Shown here in pieces: positions 7,463-18,800 of a stretch of 64,000 nt of DNA. Each line of letters opens with the position of its first letter. The stretch's first letter is position 1. A program made the translations under genes and the position numbers. The notes under the pieces were generated by a model. The model did not search any database. It saw nothing but the letters and a program-made list of their open reading frames with translations, and had not been told where the DNA came from. Source of the DNA: Helicobacter rappini. GTDB taxonomy: Bacteria; Campylobacterota; Campylobacteria; Campylobacterales; Helicobacteraceae. The stretch lies in assembly GCF_900198625.1 (NCBI RefSeq), contig NZ_FZPK01000017.1, positions 1 to 64,000 of the forward strand, in the 5' to 3' direction.

Positions 7463-10141
7463 ATGCAGATCCCATGCTCTCATTGTAAGCAAGTATATAA
7501 TAAAGACGCATTAAAAGAAGTAAAAGATACAGAATCTAAAAAGACTTTATATTTTTGCTGTAATGGCTGCGAGCTTGCCTATTCGCTATTAAAATCATGT
7601 AATTTAGAATCTTTTTATACAAAGTTAGGCGATAATACCCTGCAAACAAAAAAGCTACAAGATTCTAAAGTGGCTACAAACTTTAACTCCATAAATTTCA
7701 CACAAAAATATCTAAAAGATTCTAATGGCTTAAAGGAAGTGCATTTCATAATAGAGGGCGTTGTATGTGCGGCATGCGTATGGCTAAATGAGCAGATTTT
7801 AGCAAAAATGCAAGGTATAAAAGAACTAAAGATAAACTACACTACACATAAGGCAAAAATACTTTTTGATCCAAATGAGACAAGCTTTCAGCAAATCTAT
7901 GATGAGGTTGCAAAGATAGGCTATAAGGCTATCGTTTATGACCCGCAAGATAGGGAGCAAAATGATAATGTGAGAAATAGGGAATACTACATTAAACTAG
8001 CCGTAGCAATATTTTGTGCAATGAATGTTATGTGGGTAAATGTAGGGCAGTATAGTGGCTTTTTCTCTGGGATAGATTCTATATCAAGTAATATTTTAAA
8101 TCTTGCGAGTTTTATCCTTGCTACACCTGTGCTTTTCTTTTGTGCGAGTGATTTTTATAAACAAGCATATAGGGGGCTAAAAAATGGTGTGATAGGTATG
8201 GAAATGCTTGTTATAACAGGCACGAGCCTTGTGTATTGCTACTCGATTTATGCGTGGCTTAGTGGGAGTGGGCATACCTATTTTGAGTCTGTTTGCATGA
8301 TTATTTTATTTGTGCTAAGTGCGAAGTTTTTAGAATCTTTAAGTCAAAAAAGAGCAAATGATAATCTCTGTAAATTAAATGCGATACTACCGCTTGAGGC
8401 AAGAAGAGAGAATGGCGAAATAGTATCAGTATATGATATAAAGGCTGGGGATACCCTGCTTGTGTTGGCTGGAGAAATGCTTTGTGTTGATGGAATCTTG
8501 CTTAGTCCAAACGCACATTTAGATTATGCTAATATTAGCGGTGAGAGTGTAGCTATCACAAAAGAAGTGAATGAAGAGATTATGGCAGGAGCAATTGCCC
8601 TTGATAAGCCACTTATCTACAAGGCACAAAAAAGCTTTGAAGATTCTAGCATGAGTAAGTTAGCAAGGCTTTTAAAAGAGAGTGAGTTTAGCACGCCACA
8701 AATCGCAACGACTGCTTTTAAAATCGCTGGGAAGTTTAGCCGCATTGTTTTAAGTATCGCTTTACTTAGCTTTTGCTACTACTATTTTTTCACACAGAGT
8801 GGCTTTGAGTATGCCCTGCTTATTGCGGTATCTGTGATTGTGATTGCTTGTCCTTGTGCGTTAGCCCTTGCTACGCCTATTGCTAGTGTAGTGGGCTTAA
8901 ATGTAGGCTTTAAAAATCATATTATTTATACAAAGGCTGACTTTTTAGAATCCTTAGCAAAAGCAGATTCTATAATCTTTGATAAGACAGGCACACTCAC
9001 ACAAGGAAATATGAGTGTAGTGAGTATGACTCAACATAATGGTTTTAGGGAATTACTTGGGGGTTGTGCTTTAGATTCTAAAGATTATCATATTGACCTT
9101 GAGCAAAGCGAAAGGGAAATATCTAGCATAGAAAATATAGAATCTAAACAAAGCTTAGAGTCTATAAACAAAGATTCCATAAAAGATATAGAATCTACAA
9201 TAAGCACCAAAACAAAACAAAGCCGCAGTTTCTTTAGCAAAGAGACAATGCAGGTAAAGCAGAAAGAAAAAGGATTTCTATATGCTTTACTCAAACACAA
9301 CAACCACACAATCGCAAAAGCTATATTACAATCTTTATATAAGGATAATGCAGAATTAGATTCATTAAAAGATTTAGCAAATACATATAATTTTAAAGAC
9401 TTTTCACTTATTGCAGGTAGTGGATTTGAATCTTATTATAACAATACACATATTATAGGTGGTAGCAGGGCATATATGGAAAAAATGGGAGTTAGTCTAT
9501 TAGATTCAAACAAGACAGACACAGACGATGATATAACAGAATGCTTCATTGCCTATAAATTAGAGAATGAAAAAAGCTACACTCTTGCGTATAGATTTGG
9601 CTTAAAAGATTCTATAAAAGATGGAGCAAAAGATCTTATCTTGCTTCTGCATAGCTATAAAAAGAAAGTAAGCATTCTTAGTGGCGATAGAGAAAGTGTT
9701 GTGAAAAAAGTAGCACAAAGCCTGCATATCAAAGACTATAAACATTCAAAAACACCCTTGCAAAAGGCAGAGTTTGTGAAAGATTTAATAGCAAAGGGGC
9801 ATAATGTCGTTATGATTGGTGATGGATTAAATGATTCACTTGCATTAAAATACGCACAAGTTGGCATTGCTATGGGGAGTGGCAGCGAGATTGCCCTGCA
9901 ATATAGTGATGTGATTATCCTTGATGATAGTTTAAAAAGCCTTTCAAAAGCCTTTAAAATCGCACATAAAACATTGCGTATTATAAAAGGCAATCTTATT
10001 ATGAGCTTAGTGTATAATGTCTTAGCCATTCCGCTTGCATTTTTTGGCTTTGTGATTCCATTATTTGCGGCGGCATTTATGAGTTTAAGTTCATTATGTG
10101 TTGTGCTAAATTCATTGCGACTCTACAAAAGTAGGCTTTAA
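7463..10141 (+). CDS. ccoI: Cu+ P1B-type ATPase CcoI/FixI for cbb3 oxidase assembly
   Basis: This inner-membrane copper ATPase supplies the cbb3-type cytochrome oxidase. It starts with the cysteine-rich N-terminal domain of the FixI/CcoI group (CSHCKQVY, FCCNGCELAY), then an HMA-like domain with C102-AA-C105, the membrane CPC motif at residues 463-465 and the phosphorylation site DKTGTLT at 507. The hinge MIGDGLNDSLAL follows near the end. At 892 residues it is about 100 longer than usual, owing to a low-complexity insert around residues 535-600 after the phosphorylation site. The specific call to CcoI over CopA rests on the N-terminal cysteine domain. Confidence 0.88.
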   Translation: MQIPCSHCKQVYNKDALKEVKDTESKKTLYFCCNGCELAYSLLKSCNLESFYTKLGDNTLQTKKLQDSKVATNFNSINFTQKYLKDSNGLKEVHFIIEGVVCAACVWLNEQILAKMQGIKELKINYTTHKAKILFDPNETSFQQIYDEVAKIGYKAIVYDPQDREQNDNVRNREYYIKLAVAIFCAMNVMWVNVGQYSGFFSGIDSISSNILNLASFILATPVLFFCASDFYKQAYRGLKNGVIGMEMLVITGTSLVYCYSIYAWLSGSGHTYFESVCMIILFVLSAKFLESLSQKRANDNLCKLNAILPLEARRENGEIVSVYDIKAGDTLLVLAGEMLCVDGILLSPNAHLDYANISGESVAITKEVNEEIMAGAIALDKPLIYKAQKSFEDSSMSKLARLLKESEFSTPQIATTAFKIAGKFSRIVLSIALLSFCYYYFFTQSGFEYALLIAVSVIVIACPCALALATPIASVVGLNVGFKNHIIYTKADFLESLAKADSIIFDKTGTLTQGNMSVVSMTQHNGFRELLGGCALDSKDYHIDLEQSEREISSIENIESKQSLESINKDSIKDIESTISTKTKQSRSFFSKETMQVKQKEKGFLYALLKHNNHTIAKAILQSLYKDNAELDSLKDLANTYNFKDFSLIAGSGFESYYNNTHIIGGSRAYMEKMGVSLLDSNKTDTDDDITECFIAYKLENEKSYTLAYRFGLKDSIKDGAKDLILLLHSYKKKVSILSGDRESVVKKVAQSLHIKDYKHSKTPLQKAEFVKDLIAKGHNVVMIGDGLNDSLALKYAQVGIAMGSGSEIALQYSDVIILDDSLKSLSKAFKIAHKTLRIIKGNLIMSLVYNVLAIPLAFFGFVIPLFAAAFMSLSSLCVVLNSLRLYKSRL

Positions 10142-10158
10142 TATTGTTTTTAATCCGC

Positions 10159-10164
10159 TATAAT
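10159..10164 (+). promoter_or_regulatory. Candidate -10 box of bamA
   Basis: TATAAT within CGCTATAATTTTAGC lies about 50 bases upstream of the bamA ATG, in the 73-base gap after ccoI. Confidence 0.5.
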
Positions 10165-10214
10165 TTTAGCTTTTTTGTAGGTTATTGAATCTTTTTTGAA
10201 AATTTGGGAGCATT

Positions 10215-12815
10215 ATGCGTCTTTTATTACTTATTTTTTGTATGTTTAGTCTATCTTTTGCAGAAGTTATACAATCTGTAAAAGTGAATAATATAACTTA
10301 TATGTCAGAATCTCTAGCAAAAGATATAATCAATATAAAATCAGGCGAAAAGCTTGATTATGGCAAGGTGGATACCGCTATCCTAGCCCTTTATAAGCAA
10401 GGCTACTTTAATGATATTTATGCGACTTTTGATAATGGAGTCTTGCAGTTTTTTGTGAAAGAGAAACCAGCCATTGCAAGTATTGAGTTAAAAGGCTATG
10501 GCACACAGAGTGAAAAAGAAACAATTTATGGACAGATTGGAATCAAAAAGGGCGATACCTATGATGATATAAAGCTTGATAAAGCCCTTGAAACACTCAA
10601 GCAAATGTTAGAATACAAGGGCTATTATGGCAGTGTGATTGAGCCTAGCGTAGTAGAGCTTAGTGAGGGCAGAGCAGTAGCAATAACGCTAAATGTTAAT
10701 CGTGGGGATACAATCATCATTGAAAAAAGCTATTATGAAGGTGCGACAAAGCTACCAAAAAGAAAGCTAGAATCTCTTAGTGCGAATAAGCAAAGAGACT
10801 TTATGGGTTGGCTACCCGGGCTTAATGCTGGTAAGCTTATGCTAGGCGAGATTGAGCTAGATTCTTTAAGGATACAAGATTCTTATATGCGTAATGGTTT
10901 TTTAGACGCACAGGTGTCAAATCCGCTTCTTTCAGTCAATATGACAAATCACAAAGCACAGCTTTACTACAATGTAAGCGAGGGAGAGCAGTATAAAGTC
11001 AGTGGAATCTCTTTTGTAATTGATAGTGAGCATAAAGATGAAATCACAGAAGAAGAGCTAAAAAAAGATTTAAGTGCTAAGATTGGCGAAGTCTTTAATA
11101 TACAAAATGTAAGAGATGATTCTCAACGCATAAAGCTAAAAGTAGCAGATTTGGGTTATGCTTATGTCGCAGTGAATCCGGATTTAAAAAAGAATGCTGA
11201 AAAGCAAGAAGTGGAAGTTGTATTTCACATTGACTTTGGTAAAAAAGTGCGTATTAATGATGTCTTAATCACAGGCAACACACGAACAGGGGATAGAATC
11301 ATACGCCGAGAGATTCTCATTGCACCGGGTGATATTTACTCTCTAGGTAAGATTCAAAGCAGTGAGATTGCATTAAAGCGTATTGGATACTTTGAAAATG
11401 TCCGCATTGATGAAAGGCGTATTAGCGAAGATTCTATGGATTTAGTCGTAAATGTTACAGAGGGTAGGACAGGGGAGCTTACCTTTGGTATCGGCTATGG
11501 TAGCTTTTATGGACTTATGGTAAATGCGAGTGTAAATGAGCGCAATCTCTTTGGTAGTGGCTTTGGGGCAAGTTTATATGCAAATGTAAGCTTTGGGGGC
11601 GATTTCTCTTTTTATAATACAAGCAGGACTAGCTTTTTTACCGCTACACAACAAGCCTTTAATCTAAGCCTTACAAACCCTAGAATCTTAGATTCTAAAT
11701 GGAGTTTGTCTATGAATCTTTATTATAGTCGCTATCTTAACTATGTTTATACGCAGCAAAGCGTAGGTGGTGGCTTCACTGTTGGGCGATTATTACTTCC
11801 TACTTTAAGGCTTAATGTAGGCTATGATATTAATAAAACAGATACCTTTGGATTCTACAATCTTTACACAGGACAAGCCCAACCGCAGTATCAAAAGTAT
11901 TATGATTCTGGAAATATTGATTACACAATTAATAATCCAAATTGGGACGGAAAGACAAATGCGGGACAAACAGAGGATTGCACTGCCGTTGGCTCTTGTA
12001 GTAACACCATCACGAACAAAGAATTTCTAAAATACCGCACACAAGGCTTATGGGATAGAAGCTATTCTGGTTGGGATAATGCACCTATTAAAAGCTCTAT
12101 TACCCCAAGCCTTGTATTTGATAACACAGATGACTACTATTTTCCTAAGAATGGTAACTCTACAACGCTTTCTTTAAATATCGCAGGTATCGGTGGTGAT
12201 GTGTATTATACAAAGCTGTATGCTAAGACTGGATTCTATTTTGATATTAGTAAATGGACTAAAATCGATTTAATCGCACGATATAAGGCACAAGGGGGCT
12301 ATCTCTTCCGCTATAGTCCAAACCACTTTTTACCGCTTAATGATACTTTCTATATGGGTGGTGTAGGCACAATCAGGGGATATTCAAGCTATTCTATTAC
12401 ACCGCTAGACATTGATGGCTTACGCGTTGGTGGTGATGGAATCTTTACAAATTCAGTAGAACTTAGCTATGGCTTAATCCCTAGTGCAAAAATGCGTGTA
12501 GCCTTATATGCAGATTATGGAATCTTAACCTATCATGGTGCAAATGGTGCGGCAAACTTTAAGCAATATGGCACAATTTATGGTAACTCAAGTATATTAG
12601 CAAGGGGTGCAGCAGGTGTTGCAGTCGAATGGGTATCGCCTATGGGACCCATTGTAATAGTAATCCCTATGCTATGGTATGGACCAACAGACCCTATGGG
12701 TATAGGACCTAGCAAAATCTTTAGCTATGGCACAGCAAACGACATTCGTGCAAGTGGTGGCTATCTTACAAACTATCCTAGCTTTTTTGAATTTACTATG
12801 GGGACTAGATTCTAA
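10215..12815 (+). CDS. bamA: Outer-membrane protein assembly factor BamA (Omp85)
   Basis: The core of the outer-membrane beta-barrel insertion machine. It has a signal peptide (LLLLIFCMFSLSFAEV), repeated POTRA domains up to about residue 420 (for example VRINDVLITGNTRTGDRIIRRE), and an Omp85 barrel. The barrel includes the lid-lock-type motif VGGVGTIRGYSSY-like (MGGVGTIRGYSS) and a C-terminal aromatic end (FTMGTRF). Its 866 residues are normal for Helicobacter, and the ribosome site GGGAG precedes the ATG. Confidence 0.96.
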   Translation: MRLLLLIFCMFSLSFAEVIQSVKVNNITYMSESLAKDIINIKSGEKLDYGKVDTAILALYKQGYFNDIYATFDNGVLQFFVKEKPAIASIELKGYGTQSEKETIYGQIGIKKGDTYDDIKLDKALETLKQMLEYKGYYGSVIEPSVVELSEGRAVAITLNVNRGDTIIIEKSYYEGATKLPKRKLESLSANKQRDFMGWLPGLNAGKLMLGEIELDSLRIQDSYMRNGFLDAQVSNPLLSVNMTNHKAQLYYNVSEGEQYKVSGISFVIDSEHKDEITEEELKKDLSAKIGEVFNIQNVRDDSQRIKLKVADLGYAYVAVNPDLKKNAEKQEVEVVFHIDFGKKVRINDVLITGNTRTGDRIIRREILIAPGDIYSLGKIQSSEIALKRIGYFENVRIDERRISEDSMDLVVNVTEGRTGELTFGIGYGSFYGLMVNASVNERNLFGSGFGASLYANVSFGGDFSFYNTSRTSFFTATQQAFNLSLTNPRILDSKWSLSMNLYYSRYLNYVYTQQSVGGGFTVGRLLLPTLRLNVGYDINKTDTFGFYNLYTGQAQPQYQKYYDSGNIDYTINNPNWDGKTNAGQTEDCTAVGSCSNTITNKEFLKYRTQGLWDRSYSGWDNAPIKSSITPSLVFDNTDDYYFPKNGNSTTLSLNIAGIGGDVYYTKLYAKTGFYFDISKWTKIDLIARYKAQGGYLFRYSPNHFLPLNDTFYMGGVGTIRGYSSYSITPLDIDGLRVGGDGIFTNSVELSYGLIPSAKMRVALYADYGILTYHGANGAANFKQYGTIYGNSSILARGAAGVAVEWVSPMGPIVIVIPMLWYGPTDPMGIGPSKIFSYGTANDIRASGGYLTNYPSFFEFTMGTRF

Positions 12816-12890
12816 TCTTTGTATTCCTATGTGTAATGCGGATTCTAAAAGCTATTTTGAAAGTGTGCGGACAAGTTTGCAAGGATTTAT

Positions 12891-13709
12891 ATGTCATTAT
12901 CATCATATATTTTGAACGCATTATCTTTGCGACAAAAGATAGTCATTATTCTGCTTTTTAGTAGCGTTATGCTTGGTATTGTAAGTGTGTGTATTATGCG
13001 TAGTGAGTGGATATTCTCACTTCTTTGTGGCTGCTTATCTTATATACTACTTATGATAGTAACATTTCAGTCTATCCGCACAAAGATTACACAAAAGATA
13101 CAAGAAGCCGACACAGAAGAAAAGCTACTCAAATATGCAAGCAAATATGATGATGACACACAAGATATTACACAAAAAGTTATCTCACAAGATTCTAAGC
13201 ATAACTTAAAAACTACAGAATCTATGCAAACACAAAACGAAGCGGTGCAACATAATGAGAATTTGGAATCTTGTCATATTGAGCGAAGCGAAATATCTAA
13301 CACAGAATCCAAACAAAGTAAAGATTCCATAGACACAAATTCTTCACTCTCCCCAAACATTCAAAACAGCACAAACTCACCCAAAACAACAGAAAATACA
13401 GAATCTAATCCCAACACAAAGCAAAGCAAAAAAGAAAAAAGCAAAGAGAGATTAAAACTCCTTGATTTATCAAAGGCGAGTTTGGGTTTTGAACTCAGCT
13501 TTTCACTCCCTAGAATCTTTGTATTCATCGGCATGATTGTGTGTTGTGTTGTGCTGGTGTGGTTTAGGGCATTCTATCCACTTGTATATCTTTTTGGTGT
13601 ATTTCTTGGCGTTGTGATTATTATGTGCTTTTTACTTATGAAGCGATGGCATGATGATTTTATGCAAAATTCACACAAACACGACACCAAATCATGTAAA
13701 ACTTGCTAG
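12891..13709 (+). CDS. Membrane protein with a low-complexity central linker, unknown function
   Basis: 272 residues: two N-terminal membrane segments (IVIILLFSSVMLGIVSVCI; FSLLCGCLSYILLMIV), a hydrophilic linker of about 110 residues rich in S, T, N, Q and K, and two C-terminal membrane segments (IFVFIGMIVCCVVLVW; VYLFGVFLGVVIIMCFLLM). The linker contains the repeat-coded peptide CHIERSEIS at about 13268-13297. It starts 76 bases after bamA with AAGGAT before the ATG and may be co-transcribed. I recognise no family. Confidence 0.7.
   Translation: MSLSSYILNALSLRQKIVIILLFSSVMLGIVSVCIMRSEWIFSLLCGCLSYILLMIVTFQSIRTKITQKIQEADTEEKLLKYASKYDDDTQDITQKVISQDSKHNLKTTESMQTQNEAVQHNENLESCHIERSEISNTESKQSKDSIDTNSSLSPNIQNSTNSPKTTENTESNPNTKQSKKEKSKERLKLLDLSKASLGFELSFSLPRIFVFIGMIVCCVVLVWFRAFYPLVYLFGVFLGVVIIMCFLLMKRWHDDFMQNSHKHDTKSCKTC
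13268..13297 (+). repeat. Dispersed-repeat-like element coding HIERSEI
   Basis: The bases TCATATTGAGCGAAGCG followed by AAATATCT lie in frame inside the membrane-protein gene. The same word is, from memory, a common dispersed repeat in enterohepatic Helicobacter genomes. A degenerate relative (GAGCAAAGCGAAAGGGAAAT) is seen in ccoI near 9100-9121. Confidence 0.4.
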
Positions 13710-13739
13710 AATCTACAAAATCTTTTAATAGGAGCGGTT

Positions 13740-14063
13740 ATGAAACATGTAGGTTTTGTATTTTTTGTGAGTGCGTTTCTTATGGTAAAGTCGGCTTTTT
13801 GTGTGCCTGCTACAATGCAAAATGCGTATGATAATATTTGCTGGACTTGTTATAGCCCAGAAGTTGCGGTGCAGAATTTTCTCTCAAAATACCGCGAACC
13901 ATTGCGGAATCTATGCTTCAAAAAAGATGCGAAAGCATGTGAAATGATGGCTACTCTCTACTCGGCATTACAAAATGACATAGACGCACAGGACTACTAC
14001 CAAATGGCTTGCAAACTTGGTGTAAAAGACTCTTGTGCTAGGGTGGATGTAGAAGAAGAATAG
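13740..14063 (+). CDS. Small exported cysteine-rich protein (Sel1/Hcp-like fragment)
   Basis: 107 residues: a signal peptide (about 1-21, ending SAFCVP), then a short helical region with six cysteines. It contains LCFKKDAKACEMMATLY and YYQMACKLGVKDSCARV, which look like one and a half Sel1-type helical repeats as in Helicobacter cysteine-rich proteins. AGGAG precedes the ATG. It is probably periplasmic; its partner is unknown. Confidence 0.65.
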   Translation: MKHVGFVFFVSAFLMVKSAFCVPATMQNAYDNICWTCYSPEVAVQNFLSKYREPLRNLCFKKDAKACEMMATLYSALQNDIDAQDYYQMACKLGVKDSCARVDVEEE

Positions 14064-14377
14064 AATGTGATTCTGTCTCGTCTTTTTCTTACATGATAAA
14101 GCTATATTCTCGCTTTTTAAAGTGGGAATCTTTTTATTGCATATATACTTTTACAATATAGCTTAGAGATTAAAATCTTATTGCAATGTGTTTTTGATGT
14201 CATAGATTAGACTTTATAACACACATACATGGATAAAAGCAGAAAATAGACAAGCATATCCTTAAAGTCTATGTAAATATGATACAATCTTTCTTTATTT
14301 TAATATGAGTCTTTGCATAATGTTTGTTTGCAAAGGCAATTGATTCTAAATATAGCAAAGCCACAAATGGATTAAAA
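14064..14377. other. Intergenic region before rlmN
   Basis: No gene is seen. A possible -10 (GATACAAT) lies at 14281-14288. An ATG at 14320 opens only a seven-codon frame. A TTG at 14324 is in frame with rlmN but has no ribosome site. Confidence 0.4.
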
Positions 14378-15613
14378 ATGACAATACAAAAAAGAGATGA
14401 AAAAGATAAAAAAACACAGGATTCTAAAGCGAAAAAAGATATAACAAATACGCAAGATTCTAAAATAAAGACTCATGCAGTAAAAGCACAGAATCACAAT
14501 GTAAAAAAAGATATGCCAAATCTACAACATGTTACCGCAAAAGAAGCACAAGATTCCAATATTTATTCATATCATTTAGATGAGTTAGAGAGCCTTATAA
14601 CCCCAAAATTTAGGGCAAAGCAGATATACAACTGGCTTTATAAACATTATGTCAGCAACATAGAATCTATGAAAAACATTCCAAAAAACTTACAAGAGAT
14701 TCTAAAGCAAACCTTTAGTTTCCCAAATCTAAAGCCCATACGCATAGAAGAAAGCGGGGACGGCACAAAAAAATATCTCTTTCAAACAAGCGATGGTGCG
14801 ACTTTTGAGAGTGTGTTTATCAAAATGCGAGAGAAAGAGTATGATGAAAATAATCGCGTGAAAAAAAGTGAAAAATATACTTTTTGCGTGTCATCGCAGG
14901 TTGGTTGCCGTGTCGGCTGTGCGTTTTGTTCTACCGCAAAGGGTGGCTTTGTCCGCAATCTTAGTGCTGGTGAGATTGTCGAGCAAGTCGTAGCACTCAA
15001 ACGCGATAACAACCTGTCTGCACACAAGAGCATAAATATCGTGTTTATGGGTATGGGAGAACCACTGGATAACCTTAATAATGTCGCAAAGGCTATAAAG
15101 ATTCTGAGTCATGAAGAAGGGCTTTGTATCGCTACTCGCAGGCAAACTATCTCTACAAGCGGCATTGCCCCGCAGATAGAAAAGCTGGGAGCTATGAATC
15201 TTGGCGTGCAAATCGCCCTTTCATTACACGCAGTAGATGACTCGTTGCGTAGTCGCCTTATCCCTATGAATAAGGTTTATAACATTGAGCGGGTGTTACA
15301 AGCGTTAAAAAACTTTCCACTTGATACTAGAAAACGCATTTTATTTGAATATTTAGTGATTAAGGATATAAATGATGATTTAGCAAGTGCGAAAAAGCTA
15401 GTGAAACTTCTACATGGATTTAGGGCAAAGGTAAATCTCATTCCATTTAATCCACATGCAGAAAGTGAGTTTCAACGCCCATGTATTGATAAAATGCAGG
15501 GCTTTGCTGACTATCTTTATAAGCGGGGTATTGTGGCAACGATACGAGAATCTAAGGGTATTGATATTAGTGCTGCATGCGGGCAGTTGAGAGCAAAGCA
15601 GATGAAAGCATAA
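14378..15613 (+). CDS. rlmN: Dual-specificity rRNA/tRNA methyltransferase RlmN
   Basis: A radical-SAM enzyme that adds the C2 methyl to A2503 of 23S rRNA and to A37 of some tRNAs. The SAM-cluster motif CRVGCAFCSTAKGG and the segment FMGMGEPLDN are clear. Catalytic cysteine context is present near the C terminus (DISAACGQL). The conserved core begins at IYSYHLDELESLI, about 62 codons after this start. The preceding lysine-rich part (KKDITNTQDSK) is extra compared with H. pylori-type RlmN. The ATG at 14378 is my choice; an ATG at 14513 and a TTG at 14324 are alternatives. Confidence 0.92.
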   Translation: MTIQKRDEKDKKTQDSKAKKDITNTQDSKIKTHAVKAQNHNVKKDMPNLQHVTAKEAQDSNIYSYHLDELESLITPKFRAKQIYNWLYKHYVSNIESMKNIPKNLQEILKQTFSFPNLKPIRIEESGDGTKKYLFQTSDGATFESVFIKMREKEYDENNRVKKSEKYTFCVSSQVGCRVGCAFCSTAKGGFVRNLSAGEIVEQVVALKRDNNLSAHKSINIVFMGMGEPLDNLNNVAKAIKILSHEEGLCIATRRQTISTSGIAPQIEKLGAMNLGVQIALSLHAVDDSLRSRLIPMNKVYNIERVLQALKNFPLDTRKRILFEYLVIKDINDDLASAKKLVKLLHGFRAKVNLIPFNPHAESEFQRPCIDKMQGFADYLYKRGIVATIRESKGIDISAACGQLRAKQMKA

Positions 15614-15749
15614 TTAAAATGCAAGAATGTAGCTAAAATCATCAGGGTATGTTTTATTTGATTAGAGTCTAAACATCACGCAACATTATAGCATGTTAAT
15701 AAAAAAATGCTTGGTGTAAGCGAACATGACACATAAAATCTTAAAGCAG

Positions 15750-15755
15750 TATAAT
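15750..15755 (+). promoter_or_regulatory. Candidate -10 box of dnaE
   Basis: TATAAT within GCAGTATAATGC lies about 78 bases upstream of the dnaE ATG. Confidence 0.45.
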
Positions 15756-15832
15756 GCAAAATCTATAGATTCATAGCTTTTTAATCTTATGTAGTGTAAC
15801 ATTGCAATCATGGTTTATAAAAAGGAAAAAAT

Positions 15833-18800
15833 ATGAATAATACAGAAAATATACCATTTACACATTTGCATTTACATACAGAATATTCACTACTTGATGG
15901 GGCAAATAAGCTTGATGTCTTAGCAAAACGCATAAAAGAGCTTGGCATGAATAGTGTTGCAATGACAGACCATGGCAATATGTTTGGGGCTATTGAGTTT
16001 TATAAGATTATGAAAAAAGCAGGGATTAAGCCCATTATTGGCATTGAAGCCTATATTCACAATAAAGAGGATTTAGGCGATAAATCCCCGAATACACCAA
16101 AGTTTCATATCTGTCTTTACGCAAAGAATGAAGAAGGCTATAAGAATCTTATGTATCTATCAAGCCAAAGTTTTATACAAGGATTCTATCGCACTTCAAG
16201 GATTAATAAAAAGATTCTAAGAGAGTATTCTAAAGGCATTATTTGCTCTTCTGCATGTCTTAATGGCGAGATTTCATGGAATCTAAACTTAAGTCCATAC
16301 ATGGATAGCAAAAAAAGGGATAAAAAAATCATCATGGGGGCAAAAGGCTATGATGGGGCAAAAGAAGCTATACATGAATATCAAGATATTTTTGGAGATG
16401 ATTTCTATATTGAGATTATGCGACATGGCATAGCAGACCAACGCTTTATTGATAATGATTTGTTGCGATTAAGCCTTGAGACAGGGGCAAAGCTCATTGC
16501 TACAAATGACGCACATTATACAAATAAAGAAGATTCTAGTATGCAAGAAGCAGCCATGATGATAGCTATGGCAACTGATATTAATGACCCAAAGAGATTG
16601 CGACACACCGTTCAAGAGTTTTATATCAAAAGTCCAAAGCAAATGCTTGATTTATTCATGGATATACCAGAAGCAGTATTTAACACACAAGAGATAGCAG
16701 ATAAATGCGACCTTACTATCGACTTAAAAGATGATAAGAATCCACCCACCCCACCAAGCTTTAAGTTTGCAAAAGAGTATGCAGAAAATGAAGGGCTTAC
16801 AATACAAGATGAAGCAGAATATTTTGCCTATAAATGCAAACAAGGTTTAGTAAAAAGATTAGAGCAAGTAGAAAAAGACAAGCATGAAATATATCACAAA
16901 CGCCTACAAGAAGAAATAGATATTATCACACAGATGAAGTTCCCCGGCTATATGCTTATTGTATGGGATTTTATCAATTATGCAAAGCAAAATAAGATTC
17001 CAGTAGGACCGGGTAGAGGAAGTGCGGCAGGTAGCCTTGTAGCCTATTGTTTAGAAATTACTGATGTTGATCCTATTAAGTATAATTTGCTTTTTGAGCG
17101 ATTTTTGAATCCAGAGCGTATATCAATGCCCGATATTGATACTGACTTTTGCCAAAGAAGACGCCCAGAAATGTTTGAATACATGAAAGCAAAATATGGT
17201 GAATATAATGTAGCACAAGTTATTACCTTTGGTAAAATGCTAGCAAGGGGAGTGATACGAGATGTTGCTAGAATCTATGGCATGTCTATACCAAATGCGG
17301 ATAGATTTGCAAAGCTTATCCCCTCAAAGCTAGGCATTACACTCAAAGGCTATAATAAAAACGGGAATTTTATAGAGGGAGCATACGAGCTAGAGCCAAA
17401 GATACAAGAGCTTATCACAGAAGGCGATAACGATAGAGATGAGAAAAATAGGGGACTTGCAAGAAAAGTATGGGAAATGGCTTTAAGGCTTGAAAAGCTA
17501 AATAGAAATACCGGCAAACATGCCGCAGCCCTTGTGGTAGATTCTGAAAAAGAGTTATGGCATAAAGTCCCCTTATATGTGAGTGAGCGGACAAAAGGGG
17601 TTATGGTAACGCAATACTCTATGAAATATTTAGAGCCAGTGGATTTAATCAAGTTTGACTTCTTGGGCTTAAAGACACTCACGGTTATTCAAGACGCACT
17701 TGATATTATAAAAGATACAAATAATATTGATATTAATCTCTCAACACTTGATGTAAATGATGAAAAGGTATATAGGACATTGCGTAGTGGGAATACACTT
17801 GGGATATTCCAGCTAGAATCTAGTGGTATGCAGGAATTTAACCGCAGATTGCAGCCAAGCGGCATTGATGATGCTATCGCCCTTTTAGCACTCTTTAGAC
17901 CCGGTCCTATGGATAGTGGCATGAGTGATGAATATATTAATAGAAAGCATGGTAGAAGTCCTGTAAGCTATACTTTCAAAGAGTTAGAGCCGATTCTAAA
18001 AAATACCTATGGGGTAATAGTCTATCAAGAACAAGTTATGCAAATCGTGCAAGTTATAGGTGGATTCTCACTCGGTGAAGCGGACCTTGTAAGAAGGGCA
18101 ATGGGTAAAAAAGACGCACAAATCATGGCAGAAAATCGCACAAAGTTTGCCGATGGTGCGGAGAAAAATGGCTTTGATAGGACAAAAGCGGAAGAGCTTT
18201 TTGACCAGATAGCAAAGTTTGCAGAGTATGGATTCAATAAATCGCATTCAGCCGCTTATGGAATCTTAACCTTTCAAACCGCCTATTTAAAGACCTATTA
18301 TGAGCATGAGTTTATGGCAGCAATGCTATCAAGCGAAAGTCATAAAATCGAGGCAGTAGCTACATACATAGATGAAGCAAGGGCTATGGGTATTGAGATT
18401 TTACCCCCGCATGTAAATACCTCGCAAACTAACTTTTCTGTAATAATAGATTCTAATGGTAAAAAGAAAATCGTCTTTGGGTTGAATGCAATTAAAGGTG
18501 CAGGAGAAGGGGCTTTACAAAGCATTATTGATGATAGAAAACAAAAAGGTGCGTTTAAGAATCTTGAAGACTTTATCACAAAAGCAGATTTTAAGAGAAT
18601 CTCTAAAAAAGTGCTTGAACCCTTAGTAAAAAGTGGTAGCCTTGATAATCTTGGCTACACGCGTGCAAGTATGCTTGATAATCTTGATTATATTTGCGAT
18701 TTAGGCAGGAGAATGTCTAGGGAACGCAGTGGTGGTGGGCTATTTGGTGCAGAAGAGCTATGTCCGGAGTTGCAAATAAAGCCTTTGCCAGAACTACATA

